64,000 nt of DNA from Verrucomicrobiota bacterium (GTDB lineage Bacteria; Verrucomicrobiota; Verrucomicrobiia; Limisphaerales; J093): NCBI GenBank assembly GCA_022710935.1, contig JAKLFY010000011.1, positions 47,625 to 111,624 on the forward strand, read 5' to 3'. Shown piece after piece: positions 1 to 8,300 of the stretch. The stretch's first letter is position 1; every line of letters starts with the position of its first letter. The notes beneath the pieces were generated by a model. The model searched no databases, was not told where the DNA came from, and saw nothing but the letters and a program-made list of their open reading frames with translations. A program made the translations under genes and the position numbers.

Positions 1-1698
1 GAACTCTATTGGACTGAGCAATGCCGGCGCGAGTTCGCGCCCTTTGCCAGCCGCGTGGCCGTCAGCTATGTCAACGAACTGACGCTTGACCAAATCTGCG
101 CCCGTGTGGCTCGCCTGCCTCCGCGGTCGGCGGTGCTCTACGGCATGCTGGCCATGGATGCGGCGGGCGTGCCCTACGAACAGGAGCGCGCGCTCCGAAT
201 CCTTCATGCGGCGGCCAACGCACCTCTGTTTGGCGTCCTTGAACATCACCTCGGCAACGGGATCGTCGGCGGCCGTTTGATTTCGATGGAAGCGCTCGGA
301 CGCGAGGCTGCCCGGGTTGGCCTGAGGCTGCTACGTCGCGAGACGCCCGCGGATGTTCGCCCCACCCGACCCAGTCAGCCCGCCTATGACTGGCGTGAGT
401 TGCGCCGTTGGGACATCAGCGAGGCAGGCCTGCCCGCCGGCCGCGAAGTGCGCTTCCGCGTCCCGACGTTCTGGGAGGAATACAAGTGGCAACTCATCGC
501 CATCCATGCGTTGTGTCTGTTGGAAGGGTTGCTCATTTTTCTGCTGTGGCGAAATCGGCGCCGGCTCCGAAGGCTCCAGGGCGCGCTGTGCCAAAGCGAG
601 GAGCGATTGAGCCTGGCCACGACCTCGGCCAAGGTGGGCATCTGGTCCTGGAACGTTGCGAGTGGAGCCATCGAAGCCACGCCGGAAGCCAAGGACATCT
701 TCGGCTGGGGGGCCAGTGAACGCATGACATTGCCCATGTTCCTCGCCCGGCTGCATCCCGACGACCGGACTGCGGTGCAACAAGCGCTGGACCGTGCGTT
801 GCAGGACCAGACGATTCACGAGATCCAATGCCGCATCGTCCGACCCGACGGCCAAACGCGCTGGATCGCGGCCCGCGGACGCGCGCACTCTCGAGACGGC
901 GCGCCGGTCAACATGCTCGGCGTGTTGCTGGACGTGACGGAACGCGAGCAGGCGCAAGCCGAGGCGCAACGACAGCAGGCGGAGTTGGCCCACACGTCAC
1001 GTGTCTCCACGATGGGTGAGTTGGCCGCCTCGATTACCCATGAACTCAACCAACCGCTGGGCGCCATCCTGAGCAACACCGAAGCCGCGGAGATGTTTCT
1101 CGGTCAGAATCCACCCGCGCTGGCTGAACTGCGCGACATCCTCGCGGACATTCGCAAAGACGATGAGCGCGCCAGCGAAGTCATCTGCCGGATGCGCTCC
1201 CTGTTCCGGAAACGCCAAATGGAGCTGAGGCCGATCGACTTGAATTCCGTGGTGCAAGCCGTGGTTCGCATGGTCAGCGGCGATGCGGCGTTGCGGAAGA
1301 CAACGATTGCCGCGGCATTGTCACCCCGACTGCCCCCTGTGCAGGGCGACCGCGTCCATCTGCAGCAGGTCCTTCTGAACCTGATCATGAACGCCATGGA
1401 AGCCATGGCCGGACAGGCACCCGAGACGCGGCGCCTCACTGTGCACACCCGCCTCGATGACCAAGGCGCCGTGGAGGTGGCGGTGAGCGATTGCGGACCC
1501 GGCATCGAGCCGAACCAGTTGGGGCGTCTCTTCGAGCCCTTTTCCACCACCAAAGCCAACGGCATGGGCATGGGGTTGGCCATCTCCCGCCGGATTATCG
1601 AGGCGCATCATGGCCGGCTCACGGCTGCGAACCAGGCGGGCGGTGGCGCGCTGTTCCGCTTGATCTTACCGGTGGCAGAGGAGGAGCGAGAATCGTGA
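1..1698 (+). CDS. Sensor histidine kinase with ABC-type substrate-binding sensor and PAS domain (5' end missing)
   Basis: The frame is open from base 1, so the true start lies left of the window. The visible N-terminus (to about base 380) resembles the end of the periplasmic ABC_sub_bind-type domain found in some FixL/DctB-like kinases, with the LPPRSAVLYGM and NAPLFGV segments. One membrane helix follows at about bases 487-549, then a PAS domain (about 600-945, HPDDR and RPDGQTRWIAARG motifs). The dimerisation box HELNQPLGAIL places the phosphoacceptor His at 1039-1041. The ATPase domain has an N box (LLNLIMNAMEAM), G1 DCGPGI and G2 GMGMGLAI. It should sense a small ligand outside the membrane and phosphorylate the regulator that overlaps its stop codon. 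The class is clear; the ligand is unknown. Confidence 0.93.
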   Translation, partial: ELYWTEQCRREFAPFASRVAVSYVNELTLDQICARVARLPPRSAVLYGMLAMDAAGVPYEQERALRILHAAANAPLFGVLEHHLGNGIVGGRLISMEALGREAARVGLRLLRRETPADVRPTRPSQPAYDWRELRRWDISEAGLPAGREVRFRVPTFWEEYKWQLIAIHALCLLEGLLIFLLWRNRRRLRRLQGALCQSEERLSLATTSAKVGIWSWNVASGAIEATPEAKDIFGWGASERMTLPMFLARLHPDDRTAVQQALDRALQDQTIHEIQCRIVRPDGQTRWIAARGRAHSRDGAPVNMLGVLLDVTEREQAQAEAQRQQAELAHTSRVSTMGELAASITHELNQPLGAILSNTEAAEMFLGQNPPALAELRDILADIRKDDERASEVICRMRSLFRKRQMELRPIDLNSVVQAVVRMVSGDAALRKTTIAAALSPRLPPVQGDRVHLQQVLLNLIMNAMEAMAGQAPETRRLTVHTRLDDQGAVEVAVSDCGPGIEPNQLGRLFEPFSTTKANGMGMGLAISRRIIEAHHGRLTAANQAGGGALFRLILPVAEEERES

Positions 1699-2399
1699 AT
1701 CCCGCCCAACCCACCGTCTTCGTCGTGGACGATGACACCTCGTTCCTGACCGCGATCGCGCGTTTGCTCAAAGCGGGCGGCTACGCGTTTCAAGGGTTTG
1801 CCTCCGCGACGGAGTTCCTCGCACACCCGCCTGGCGACCAACCCGGGTGCATCATCGTGGACCTCCACATGCCCGGCCCCAGCGGGCTGGACTTGCAGGA
1901 CGCGCTGGCCGCGGTCGACCATCCGCTGCCGCTGATCTTTCTGACGGGCCACGGCGACATTCCGACTTCGGTTCATGCGATCAAGCAAGGCGCGGAGGAT
2001 TTTCTCACCAAACCGGTCAAAGGGAAGATTCTGTTCGCTGCCATTGAACGCGCGCTGGCCCGCGACGCCCGGCAGCGCGCGCAACGGACGCGGCGGCGGG
2101 AATTGCTCGACCGCTTCGATGCGCTCACGTCGCGTGAACGGGAAGTGCTTGGACACGTCGTGCGCGGCCAGTTGAACAAGCAAATCGCTGGAAACCTCGA
2201 CGTCAGCGAGCGCACCATCAAGGCGCATCGGGCCAGCATCATGGCCAAGCTTCAGGTGCAGTCGGTCGCCGAGTTGGTGCGACTGACGGAGAAAGCGGGC
2301 GTGTTGGAGCAAGGGGCTGGAGGGAGGCAGGCACTTCAGGGTGAGGCGCCGGGGCACGCAGTCCCGGGCAGAGCCCAAGACGCACTCCCCCCGCGCTGA
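1695..2399 (+). CDS. FixJ/NarL-type response regulator
   Basis: This 234-residue protein has a receiver domain with the acidic cluster VDDD (residues 11-14), phosphoacceptor Asp56 in CIIVDLHMP and the conserved Lys in FLTKPV. A LuxR-type helix-turn-helix follows (LTSREREVLGHVVRG, then SERTIKAHRASIMAKL). The start is the GTG at 1695, which overlaps the kinase TGA (GTGA) and has a purine-rich GAGGAG upstream, so the two genes are translationally coupled. It is the obvious partner of that kinase and a DNA-binding output. After the HTH there is a roughly 30-residue low-complexity tail rich in Gly, Ala and Gln that is not typical of FixJ. A 66-bp palindromic repeat starts 14 bases after the stop. 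Confidence 0.93.
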   Translation: MNPAQPTVFVVDDDTSFLTAIARLLKAGGYAFQGFASATEFLAHPPGDQPGCIIVDLHMPGPSGLDLQDALAAVDHPLPLIFLTGHGDIPTSVHAIKQGAEDFLTKPVKGKILFAAIERALARDARQRAQRTRRRELLDRFDALTSREREVLGHVVRGQLNKQIAGNLDVSERTIKAHRASIMAKLQVQSVAELVRLTEKAGVLEQGAGGRQALQGEAPGHAVPGRAQDALPPR

Positions 2400-2412
2400 G
2401 CCCTGACTCCTG

Positions 2413-2478
2413 ACCCGGAAATCTCACCAGTCGGGCGGTCGCGGCATTCCTGACGGTCCGTGGGTGAGATTTCCGGGT
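2413..2478. repeat. Palindromic repeat family A, copy 1 (66 bp)
   Basis: The ends ACCCGGAAATCTCACC and GGTGAGATTTCCGGGT are perfect 16-bp inverted repeats around a 34-base centre. A second copy at 10711-10776 differs at four positions. Both lie shortly after the stop of a plus-strand gene, so the transcript could fold into a long hairpin. No transposase is nearby. Confidence 0.9.
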
Positions 2479-2576
2479 CCGAGCCCTTCCCAGCGTACTG
2501 CACCAAAGGACAATAGCCGGCTTGCCTCCGCCCGCGCTACGGTCCGCACTCGGATGCCCAAACGGGGCCGCGTGGA

Positions 2577-2957
2577 ATGAGCGAACACGAGATGTATGTG
2601 GCGGTTGTGGACGACGATGACAGTTTCTCCCGTGCGATCAGCCGTTTGCTGCGCGCGGCAGGGATGGATTCCGTCGTTTTCGCTTCCGCCGAGGCCTTTC
2701 TCCGTGATCCGACCCACCCCCGCGCGAGTTGCATCATCCTCGACATCCACCTGGGCGGCATGTCCGGACTGGACCTGTGCCGGCTGCTCTCATCCGAAGG
2801 GCACGTCGCACACGTCATCATGGTCACCGCGCACGACGAACCGGAATTTTGCCAGGAAGCCCGGCAGATCGGCTGCGCGGCGTATTTCCGCAAACCTGTG
2901 CCCGGGAAACTGCTCCTGGAAGCCGTTCACAATGTCGTCAACGCCCCGAATCCGTAG
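2577..2957 (+). CDS. Stand-alone response regulator receiver
   Basis: A 126-residue single receiver domain: acidic pocket VDDDD (residues 11-15), phosphoacceptor Asp56 in CIILDIHLGG, Thr in MVTAHDEP and Lys in YFRKPVPGK. There is no output domain, so it probably works as a phosphate shuttle or sink, or by protein contact. It follows the kinase-regulator pair by about 180 bases and could receive phosphate from the same kinase. This is inferred from position only. The start has ATG with a second possible ATG at residue 6; the first gives a full beta-1 strand. Its TAG stop is also the first three bases of a dispersed repeat. Confidence 0.9.
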   Translation: MSEHEMYVAVVDDDDSFSRAISRLLRAAGMDSVVFASAEAFLRDPTHPRASCIILDIHLGGMSGLDLCRLLSSEGHVAHVIMVTAHDEPEFCQEARQIGCAAYFRKPVPGKLLLEAVHNVVNAPNP

Positions 2958-3000
2958 CCCGCATGTTTCATAGACGTGTGATCACCGCAAAGCCGAAACC
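2955..3000 (+). repeat. Dispersed repeat family W, copy 1, starting at a stop codon
   Basis: The sequence begins TAGCCCGCATGTTTCAT and continues through CACCGCAAAGCCGAAACC. It matches 59948-59994 closely, and in both places the initial TAG is the stop codon of the upstream gene. It occupies the 83-base gap before the sulfatase start. Confidence 0.8.
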
Positions 3001-3040
3001 TGCAAATTGTGCACTGTTGAGGGCTGGAAAGCCACAGCCA

Positions 3041-4567
3041 ATGAAAACAAAGCCACTTCTCTTCAACGTGGGCCTGCTGGCCGCCGCCGCGGCGCTCGCT
3101 TGCACGAACCCAACCGCGCTCGCCTCCGGTCAAAGGCCGAATATCGTCCACATCGTCGCCGATGATCTGGGCTGGAAGGACGTGGGGTTCAACGGCGCAA
3201 CGGACATCACGACGCCACATCTGGACGCGCTTGCGCGGGGTGGCGCGACGTTCACCCAGTTCTATACACAGTCCATGTGCACGCCCACGCGTGCTGCGCT
3301 GATGACCGGCCGGTACCCGTTCCGCTACGGCCTGCAAACCATCGTCATTCCCGGCCCGGCCAACTACGGGCTCGACACCACCGAATACCTCCTGCCGCAA
3401 TGCCTCAAGGACGCTGGCTACGCCACCGCGATCATCGGCAAGTGGCACCTCGGTCACGCCGACTTCAAGTATTGGCCCAAACAACGCGGCTTCGACTACC
3501 AGTACGGCGCCATGATCGGCGAACTGGATTATTACACGCACAGCGACGCCGGCGTGCTCGACTGGTTCCGCAACAACAAGCCGGTCAAGGAGAGCGGCTA
3601 CACGACCCAGCTCATCGGCGCCGACGCCGCAGCATTCATCTGCCGGCAGAGCGCGGACAAGCCGTTCTATCTCTACCTCACGTTCAACGCGCCGCACACG
3701 CCCTATCAGGCGCCCCAGGACTACATCGACCGGTATCGGCACATCGCCGAGCCCACGCGCCGCATCTACGCCGGCATGGTCACCTGCCTCGACGACGAGA
3801 TCGGCAGAGTCGTCGCGGCGCTGGACCAGACAGGGCTGCGCGACAACACGCTGATCCTGTTCCACAGCGACAACGGCGGCACCCGCAACGCGATGTTCGC
3901 CGGCCAGATGACCGATCTGTCCAGGACGGTGCTGCCCTGCGACAACGGCCCCTATCGCGACGGCAAGGGATCGCTCTATGAAGGTGGCAGCCGTGTGGCC
4001 GCCTGTGCCAACTGGCCGGGCAGGATCAAGCCGCAGACCGTGGACGGCATCATCCACGCCGTGGACCTCTATCCCACCTTCGCCGCGCTGGCCGGCGCCT
4101 CCACGGCCAAGTGCAAGCCGCTCGATGGCGTGAACGTCTGGAGCGTGATGGCCGAGGGCCAAGCCTCCCCGCGCACCGAGGTTATCTGCAACGTCGAGCC
4201 GTTCCGCGGGGCTGTGCGGCAGGGCGATTGGAAACTCATCTGGCGCTCGTTGATCCCCACGAGCGTTGAGCTCTACAACCTCGCCAGTGATCCCTTCGAG
4301 CAAAACAACCTCTCCGGCGCGCATCCTGACAAGGTCGCCGCGATGCAGGAGCGCCTGAACGCGCTGGGCCGAGAAGCCGCCCGGCCGCTCGCGCTGATCT
4401 ACGTGGCGAGCGTGGGACTGGCGCACGGCAAGCCGGTCATCGCCACCAAAGGCGGACAAACGACCGCTCCGGTTGAACCTGACGGGCACTCGATCACCGA
4501 CGAAGGCGTCGGCGTGCACGACGATTTTCACAGCCAGAAGTCACAACACCCCCACCACCAACGATGA
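3041..4567 (+). CDS. Secreted arylsulfatase, formylglycine-dependent
   Basis: A 508-residue S1-family sulfatase that hydrolyses sulfate esters, probably on polysaccharides, outside the cytoplasm. An N-terminal hydrophobic signal (residues 5-20) precedes the sulfatase start NIVHIVADDLGW with metal-binding Asp41/42. The maturation motif is CTPTR at residues 80-84, so Cys80 would become formylglycine. Other family signatures are GKWHLGH and FHSDNGG. ATG at 3041 was chosen because it gives the signal peptide; the frame stays open further upstream but that part lies in the preceding gene. Its stop overlaps the next start (ATGA), coupling it to an outer-membrane protein. Substrate specificity is not predictable, and no anaerobic sulfatase-maturating enzyme is visible here. 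Confidence 0.95.
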   Translation: MKTKPLLFNVGLLAAAAALACTNPTALASGQRPNIVHIVADDLGWKDVGFNGATDITTPHLDALARGGATFTQFYTQSMCTPTRAALMTGRYPFRYGLQTIVIPGPANYGLDTTEYLLPQCLKDAGYATAIIGKWHLGHADFKYWPKQRGFDYQYGAMIGELDYYTHSDAGVLDWFRNNKPVKESGYTTQLIGADAAAFICRQSADKPFYLYLTFNAPHTPYQAPQDYIDRYRHIAEPTRRIYAGMVTCLDDEIGRVVAALDQTGLRDNTLILFHSDNGGTRNAMFAGQMTDLSRTVLPCDNGPYRDGKGSLYEGGSRVAACANWPGRIKPQTVDGIIHAVDLYPTFAALAGASTAKCKPLDGVNVWSVMAEGQASPRTEVICNVEPFRGAVRQGDWKLIWRSLIPTSVELYNLASDPFEQNNLSGAHPDKVAAMQERLNALGREAARPLALIYVASVGLAHGKPVIATKGGQTTAPVEPDGHSITDEGVGVHDDFHSQKSQHPHHQR

Positions 4568-5286
4568 AACGTACTTGCCTCACCGCGTTGCTCCTCACCG
4601 CCATCCTCATGCCGCCCGCCGCCCGCGCGGAGGAGGAGGAGAAGCGGAAGTTGACCCTCGACAGCTCGGTCTACCTGCTCGCCGCAGGCATGTCGGGTGA
4701 CGTGACGATCAAGGGCATCACAACCGACCTCGATGTTGGCTTCGGCGACATGATGGAAAGTCTGGAGTTGGGCACGATGGGCACGGTGCGTGTCGGCTAC
4801 GGCCGCTGGGCCTTGACAACAGATGTCATCTTCATGGCGCTGGGTGCGTCGAAGGGCGGATTCAGCGGCGACATTGACCAGTGGATCGTCGAGCCGTCGC
4901 TCAGTTACCGGGTGTGCCGGTACTTCGAGCCGCTCGTCGGCGTGCGCTACAACAGCATTCGCGGCGAGATCCGCGGGCCGGCGGGGCGCAATGCGACTGG
5001 CAGGCAGGACTGGTTCGAGCCGTTCGTCGGTGCGCTCCTGATGCTGCCATTGGGCGAGAAGTTCAGTCTGAACCTGCGCGGCGATGCCGGCGGTTTTGGC
5101 GTGGGCACGGAACTGAGCTGGCAGGCGTTCCCGTACGTGAATTGGGACATCTCCCGGCGGTGCTCGCTCCAGGCCGGCTACCGCTGGGTGTCCACTGATT
5201 ACGACACGGGTCGTGGCGCGAACCGCTTCGCCTACGATGTGCTCAGCCAGGGACCGCAGGTCGGCCTGACGTTCAAGTTCAACTGA
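4564..5286 (+). CDS. Outer-membrane beta-barrel protein coupled to the sulfatase
   Basis: A 240-residue protein with a signal peptide (MKRTCLTALLLTAILMPPAARA). The rest alternates polar and hydrophobic residues, with repeated aromatic-ended strands, and ends in LTFKFN, close to the usual C-terminal barrel signature. The middle has blocks such as EPLVGVRYNSIRGEI and EPFVGALLMLPLGEKF. The length fits an 8-10 strand barrel of the OmpW/OmpA-barrel size class. The start overlaps the sulfatase stop by ATGA, which suggests stoichiometric expression, perhaps as a small porin or surface protein serving the same substrate. No family is recognised more exactly. Confidence 0.8.
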   Translation: MKRTCLTALLLTAILMPPAARAEEEEKRKLTLDSSVYLLAAGMSGDVTIKGITTDLDVGFGDMMESLELGTMGTVRVGYGRWALTTDVIFMALGASKGGFSGDIDQWIVEPSLSYRVCRYFEPLVGVRYNSIRGEIRGPAGRNATGRQDWFEPFVGALLMLPLGEKFSLNLRGDAGGFGVGTELSWQAFPYVNWDISRRCSLQAGYRWVSTDYDTGRGANRFAYDVLSQGPQVGLTFKFN

Positions 5287-5318
5287 GGCGGCTGCCCATC
5301 CCGATTCCACCCACTGAC

Positions 5319-5355
5319 GCCGCTCTCCGCAACGCTTCGCAGAGCGGCTTTGGTT
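5319..5355 (+). terminator. Likely intrinsic terminator after the outer-membrane gene
   Basis: The arms GCCGCTCT (5319-5326) and AGAGCGGC (5341-5348) pair perfectly around a 14-base loop and are followed by TTTGGTT. It sits 33 bases after the stop codon, in the gap between convergent genes. Confidence 0.55.
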
Positions 5356-5483
5356 CCCTGCCGGTCGGCGAAGACCCGACGGAGCAGACCTTTGCCTGGG
5401 TGTTGTCGACGCAGATCGACACGGAACTGACCCGGAGCTGCATCACGTGTGTCGCTCTGTGTAGCGCCCCATTTCCTGCCCTC

Positions 5484-5549
5484 AGCCCGCAAGGGAGTCC
5501 CCTTGCGAAGTTTGACCGCCCTGGGCACTGGTGGGGTTTGAAATACGCG
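5484..5549 (-). repeat. Dispersed repeat family V, copy 1
   Basis: Read on the minus strand this 66-base sequence begins CGCGTATTTCA and contains AGGGCGGTCA and TCGCAAGGGGACT. It matches 37384-37449 at about 52 of 66 positions. It is the only recognisable structure, besides the terminator-like hairpin, in the 305-base gap between convergent genes. Confidence 0.7.
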
Positions 5550-5591
5550 GGTTCAGTCGAACGTGCAGGTGCGAGCCGACCCATCGGCGCG

Positions 5592-6641
5592 TCAGAGCAG
5601 GCGGGGGGCGACGCCAGAGCGGGGTGGTTCGAGGATGAGGTCTTCGATGACCTTGCCGACCTGCTCGGGCGGCATGGCTTCCACCAGGTAGCGATGCTGC
5701 TTCTGAGGCGTTGGGATCCATTCGTTGTAGCCGTGGAAGACGCGCGCGTGCATCAGGCAGAAACCCGGCTCCGACAGAGTCCAGTAATTGCTGGCACCCC
5801 GCACGGCGTACAGGACCGCCGTCAGATCCCAGGCCTCGCGGTCCTTGAGTCCGTTGTAGAGCTGGTAGCACATGCGGACGGGGTTGGCCTCGGGGGTCTC
5901 GACCAGGCGCGCCCCCACCTTGATGGCGGCGCCGATGGCGAACCCGCTGAACACGACTGGGGTTGGCCAGTCGTTGACGGCGCGCACCGAGGCGACGGTG
6001 TCGTACATGAAGTTGTATTCGCCCTGGCCATCGGGAAACCGTCCGCTCGGAAAGATTCCCCCCATGCAGACCCATTGCTTGACCTTCTGCTTGACCAGGG
6101 CCTCGCCGTCCAGCGGACTGCATTCGTCGGGCCGTGAATCGAGCAGGTCCCGGAGGTTGGTGAGGAATCCGACGGTGACGATGGTGACGCTCTGGTCGGG
6201 CTGGGCGGAGAGCAGTTTGCGGCTGAGCAGGGCGGCGTCGGGGGCGGCGCTGCTTCGCTCGAGGTCGCGGGGGAACTTTCTTGCGACGGCCTCGGCGTAT
6301 TGTGAGGGTGTCTCGCGATCGGAGTCCTTGGCGTTGCGGTAGCCGTATTGATGTCCGCGCTGGTAGCCGATCGGCAGGTCCGGTCGGCCATACCAGGTGT
6401 TGATGGCGTCCGCGCAGGGGCCAACCCATTCGTTCTTCGAGGAGATGAGGATCCCAAGAATCTCGGCCTCGCCGCGGTTGGCGAGGGCGTGGAGTGTTGC
6501 CAGCGCACCGGCATCATCCACGTCCTCGGCCAGGTCGACGTCGAGGATGATCTTGACCGGAGGAGCGGCGGAGGCGGGCATCGGTTGGGTGAGCAGGAGG
6601 CAGGGGCCGCACAAGGCGAGGATGAGTGGCAAGGTTTTCAC
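5592..6641 (-). CDS. Secreted nucleoside-hydrolase-family protein
   Basis: A 349-residue protein of the inosine/uridine-preferring nucleoside hydrolase fold. After a signal peptide (to about SASAA, residue 26) it has the Ca-binding Asp cluster DVDLAEDVDDAGAL (residues 34-47), a variant of the family's DTDPGxDDA. A second family block is TIVTVGFLTNLRDLL, and the C-terminal WDLTAVLYAV supplies the usual late Asp. Known members cleave the N-glycosidic bond of nucleosides. An exported form would act on nucleosides or related N-glycosides outside the cytoplasm. The start is GTG at 6641. It lies downstream of the isomerase gene on the same strand, separated by 167 bases that contain a TPP-aptamer-like segment. 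The substrate is uncertain. Confidence 0.82.
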   Translation of the reverse strand: MKTLPLILALCGPCLLLTQPMPASAAPPVKIILDVDLAEDVDDAGALATLHALANRGEAEILGILISSKNEWVGPCADAINTWYGRPDLPIGYQRGHQYGYRNAKDSDRETPSQYAEAVARKFPRDLERSSAAPDAALLSRKLLSAQPDQSVTIVTVGFLTNLRDLLDSRPDECSPLDGEALVKQKVKQWVCMGGIFPSGRFPDGQGEYNFMYDTVASVRAVNDWPTPVVFSGFAIGAAIKVGARLVETPEANPVRMCYQLYNGLKDREAWDLTAVLYAVRGASNYWTLSEPGFCLMHARVFHGYNEWIPTPQKQHRYLVEAMPPEQVGKVIEDLILEPPRSGVAPRLL

Positions 6642-6737
6642 GTTTGAGATGTGTCGGGGGCCGGCGGCGGCAGGTCACCAGCGTCCAAAGACCGATGCCC
6701 GCCGCCAAGGGCGCCGCGAACGCGTCGGCATGTTGGC

Positions 6738-6822
6738 AGACAGACTTCCTTCTGGGAAGCGCTGAAATCCGGATCAGGTTCAGCGGTTCAGCGTGAAGCC
6801 TGTGATCGCTAGCACACCTTGA
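6738..6822 (-). promoter_or_regulatory. Possible degenerate TPP-riboswitch-like element
   Basis: On the minus strand the segment CTGAACCTGATCCGGAT matches the conserved 3' core of THI elements and is followed by CAGCG. A GGTGTGCT upstream loosely resembles GGGGTGC. The diagnostic CTGAGA is absent (CTTCAC at that place). Part of it also forms a simple hairpin (GCTGAA/TTCAGC, then CTTCC/GGAAG). It starts at the isomerase stop codon and precedes the nucleoside-hydrolase gene. It may be a decayed aptamer or chance similarity. Confidence 0.25.
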
Positions 6823-8251
6823 CCGCCTCCATCTGCAACAGCCGTCCGAGCTTCTCGATCCTGGCGGCAAGGCGGCCCACGCCGACGGCGCAGTGGTGGG
6901 CCGGGCCGTGGACATTCCAGGACTCGACGAACCTGCGGGCGCCGATGGAGAAGCGATACCGGCTGTTGGTGTTGCCGATCTCGAGGATCGGGCCGGGGAC
7001 CGATTCGCCCTCGGCCACGAGCAGCTTGAGCCGGCCATCCGCGGTCTGCACCACCGAGAGCAACGTCACCGGGCCATGTTTGACCGACATCTCGACGGAG
7101 AGGCCGCGGCCGACCTTCCCGTGATAGACCCTGAGCGGGCGAACCTTGGTCTTGCCCTGCGCGATCGTGATGTGGCCGGGACCGTCATGGCCCATCAGGA
7201 CCACGTCGTCGCGCCAGTCCATGGCGTAGTATTCCGTAAACGACCCGCCCGCGCCGAAGCTGTCCATGATCTTCATCGCCTGCACGTTCTTGATCTCCAT
7301 CTCGCCGGCCACCGGCACGCCGCGCGCCGTGAGCAAGGACGTGCCGAGGATGATGGAACTGATGGCGTCCTCGTTGCCCGGGTTGCCGGTGCCCATGTAG
7401 TAGTAGGCGAGCGAACCGAGGCGACGTTGCTCGACCAGCCGATCCAGCGCGACCGACGTGCGCGCAGCGCGCTCGAGTTCGGCCTGCGGGCAGTCGGGCT
7501 GCACGTCGAACGCCTCGCCAAAGTGCGCCACCCGGGCGCGGATGTCGGCGTCACTCACCTCGGCCCGCAATGCGGCGAGTTCATCCACTTCGACGATCTC
7601 GACGTGGCCGCCAAAGCCGGCGCATTGCTGGGTGAGGTCGGAGTAGATGTCGAGCATCCCGCAGTAGTAATGGCCCATGACGCCCATGCGGTTATGTTCC
7701 ATCACGTGGGCCACGCGCGCGGCCTCGACCCATTCGGCCACTTCGCCCCAGCACGCCGGGTCGTTTTCGAGCATCCCGGTGACCTGGTGGAACGGGATGC
7801 GGGCGCGGTTGAAGACGTTGGCGATCTCCGGCACGGGACAGGCCGCGCAGAGGGCAAGCCACTCCCCGGTCATCTTCGTGCGGTCGCCGAGCTGGTTGAA
7901 CCACGCGTAGTCAATCGCCGCCTCGGGCGAGAGATTGAGGATGATCACCGGCACCTTCGCGCGGCGCACCACCGGGAGCACGGTGGACGAGAGCGCATAG
8001 GTCGTGACGTGAAGGAAGATCAGGTCGACGTCCGCCTGGCGGAATCCGTGGCCGGCAGCGAGGGCCTTTTCGGGGGTATCGACGAGACCGAGGTTGACGA
8101 CCTCGACGCCTGGCAGCGCGAGCTTCTGCGCCACGCGCTCGAGGTAGCCTTCCAGCCGCTCCTTCAGTCCGGCAAACTGTGGCCAATACGTGTCCAGGCC
8201 GATTCCAAAGAGGCCGATGCGAAGAGACAATGCGAGCGGGCGTTGTTCCAT
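6809..8251 (-). CDS. L-arabinose/L-fucose isomerase family protein
   Basis: A 480-residue cytoplasmic protein without a signal peptide. It has the layout of the L-arabinose/L-fucose isomerase superfamily: a Rossmann-like N-terminal half (LRIGLFGIGLDTYWPQF; later VDLIFLHVTTYALSS) and a C-terminal metal-binding half. Candidate metal ligands are Glu in GEMEIKNVQAMKIMD, His in GHDGPGHITIA and His in GPAHHCAVGVG, matching the Glu/Glu/His/His pattern of AraA. The family interconverts aldoses and ketoses with Mn2+. Sequence divergence from classical AraA leaves the sugar open (arabinose, fucose or other). It is probably co-oriented with the GTPase upstream (49-base gap). The ATG start at 8251 is the first in frame that gives the full N-terminal strand. 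Confidence 0.85.
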   Translation of the reverse strand: MEQRPLALSLRIGLFGIGLDTYWPQFAGLKERLEGYLERVAQKLALPGVEVVNLGLVDTPEKALAAGHGFRQADVDLIFLHVTTYALSSTVLPVVRRAKVPVIILNLSPEAAIDYAWFNQLGDRTKMTGEWLALCAACPVPEIANVFNRARIPFHQVTGMLENDPACWGEVAEWVEAARVAHVMEHNRMGVMGHYYCGMLDIYSDLTQQCAGFGGHVEIVEVDELAALRAEVSDADIRARVAHFGEAFDVQPDCPQAELERAARTSVALDRLVEQRRLGSLAYYYMGTGNPGNEDAISSIILGTSLLTARGVPVAGEMEIKNVQAMKIMDSFGAGGSFTEYYAMDWRDDVVLMGHDGPGHITIAQGKTKVRPLRVYHGKVGRGLSVEMSVKHGPVTLLSVVQTADGRLKLLVAEGESVPGPILEIGNTNSRYRFSIGARRFVESWNVHGPAHHCAVGVGRLAARIEKLGRLLQMEAVKVC

Positions 8252-8300
8252 GTTGTGCCTTGTGGTCTTTCATCCCACTGGATGGTGCGCGCATCCGGTA

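Noticed and set aside
2927..4531. Long minus-strand open frame opposite the sulfatase
   Set aside because: It is an Arg/Val-rich shadow typical of GC-rich DNA, with no start signal or domain; the plus strand has all sulfatase motifs.
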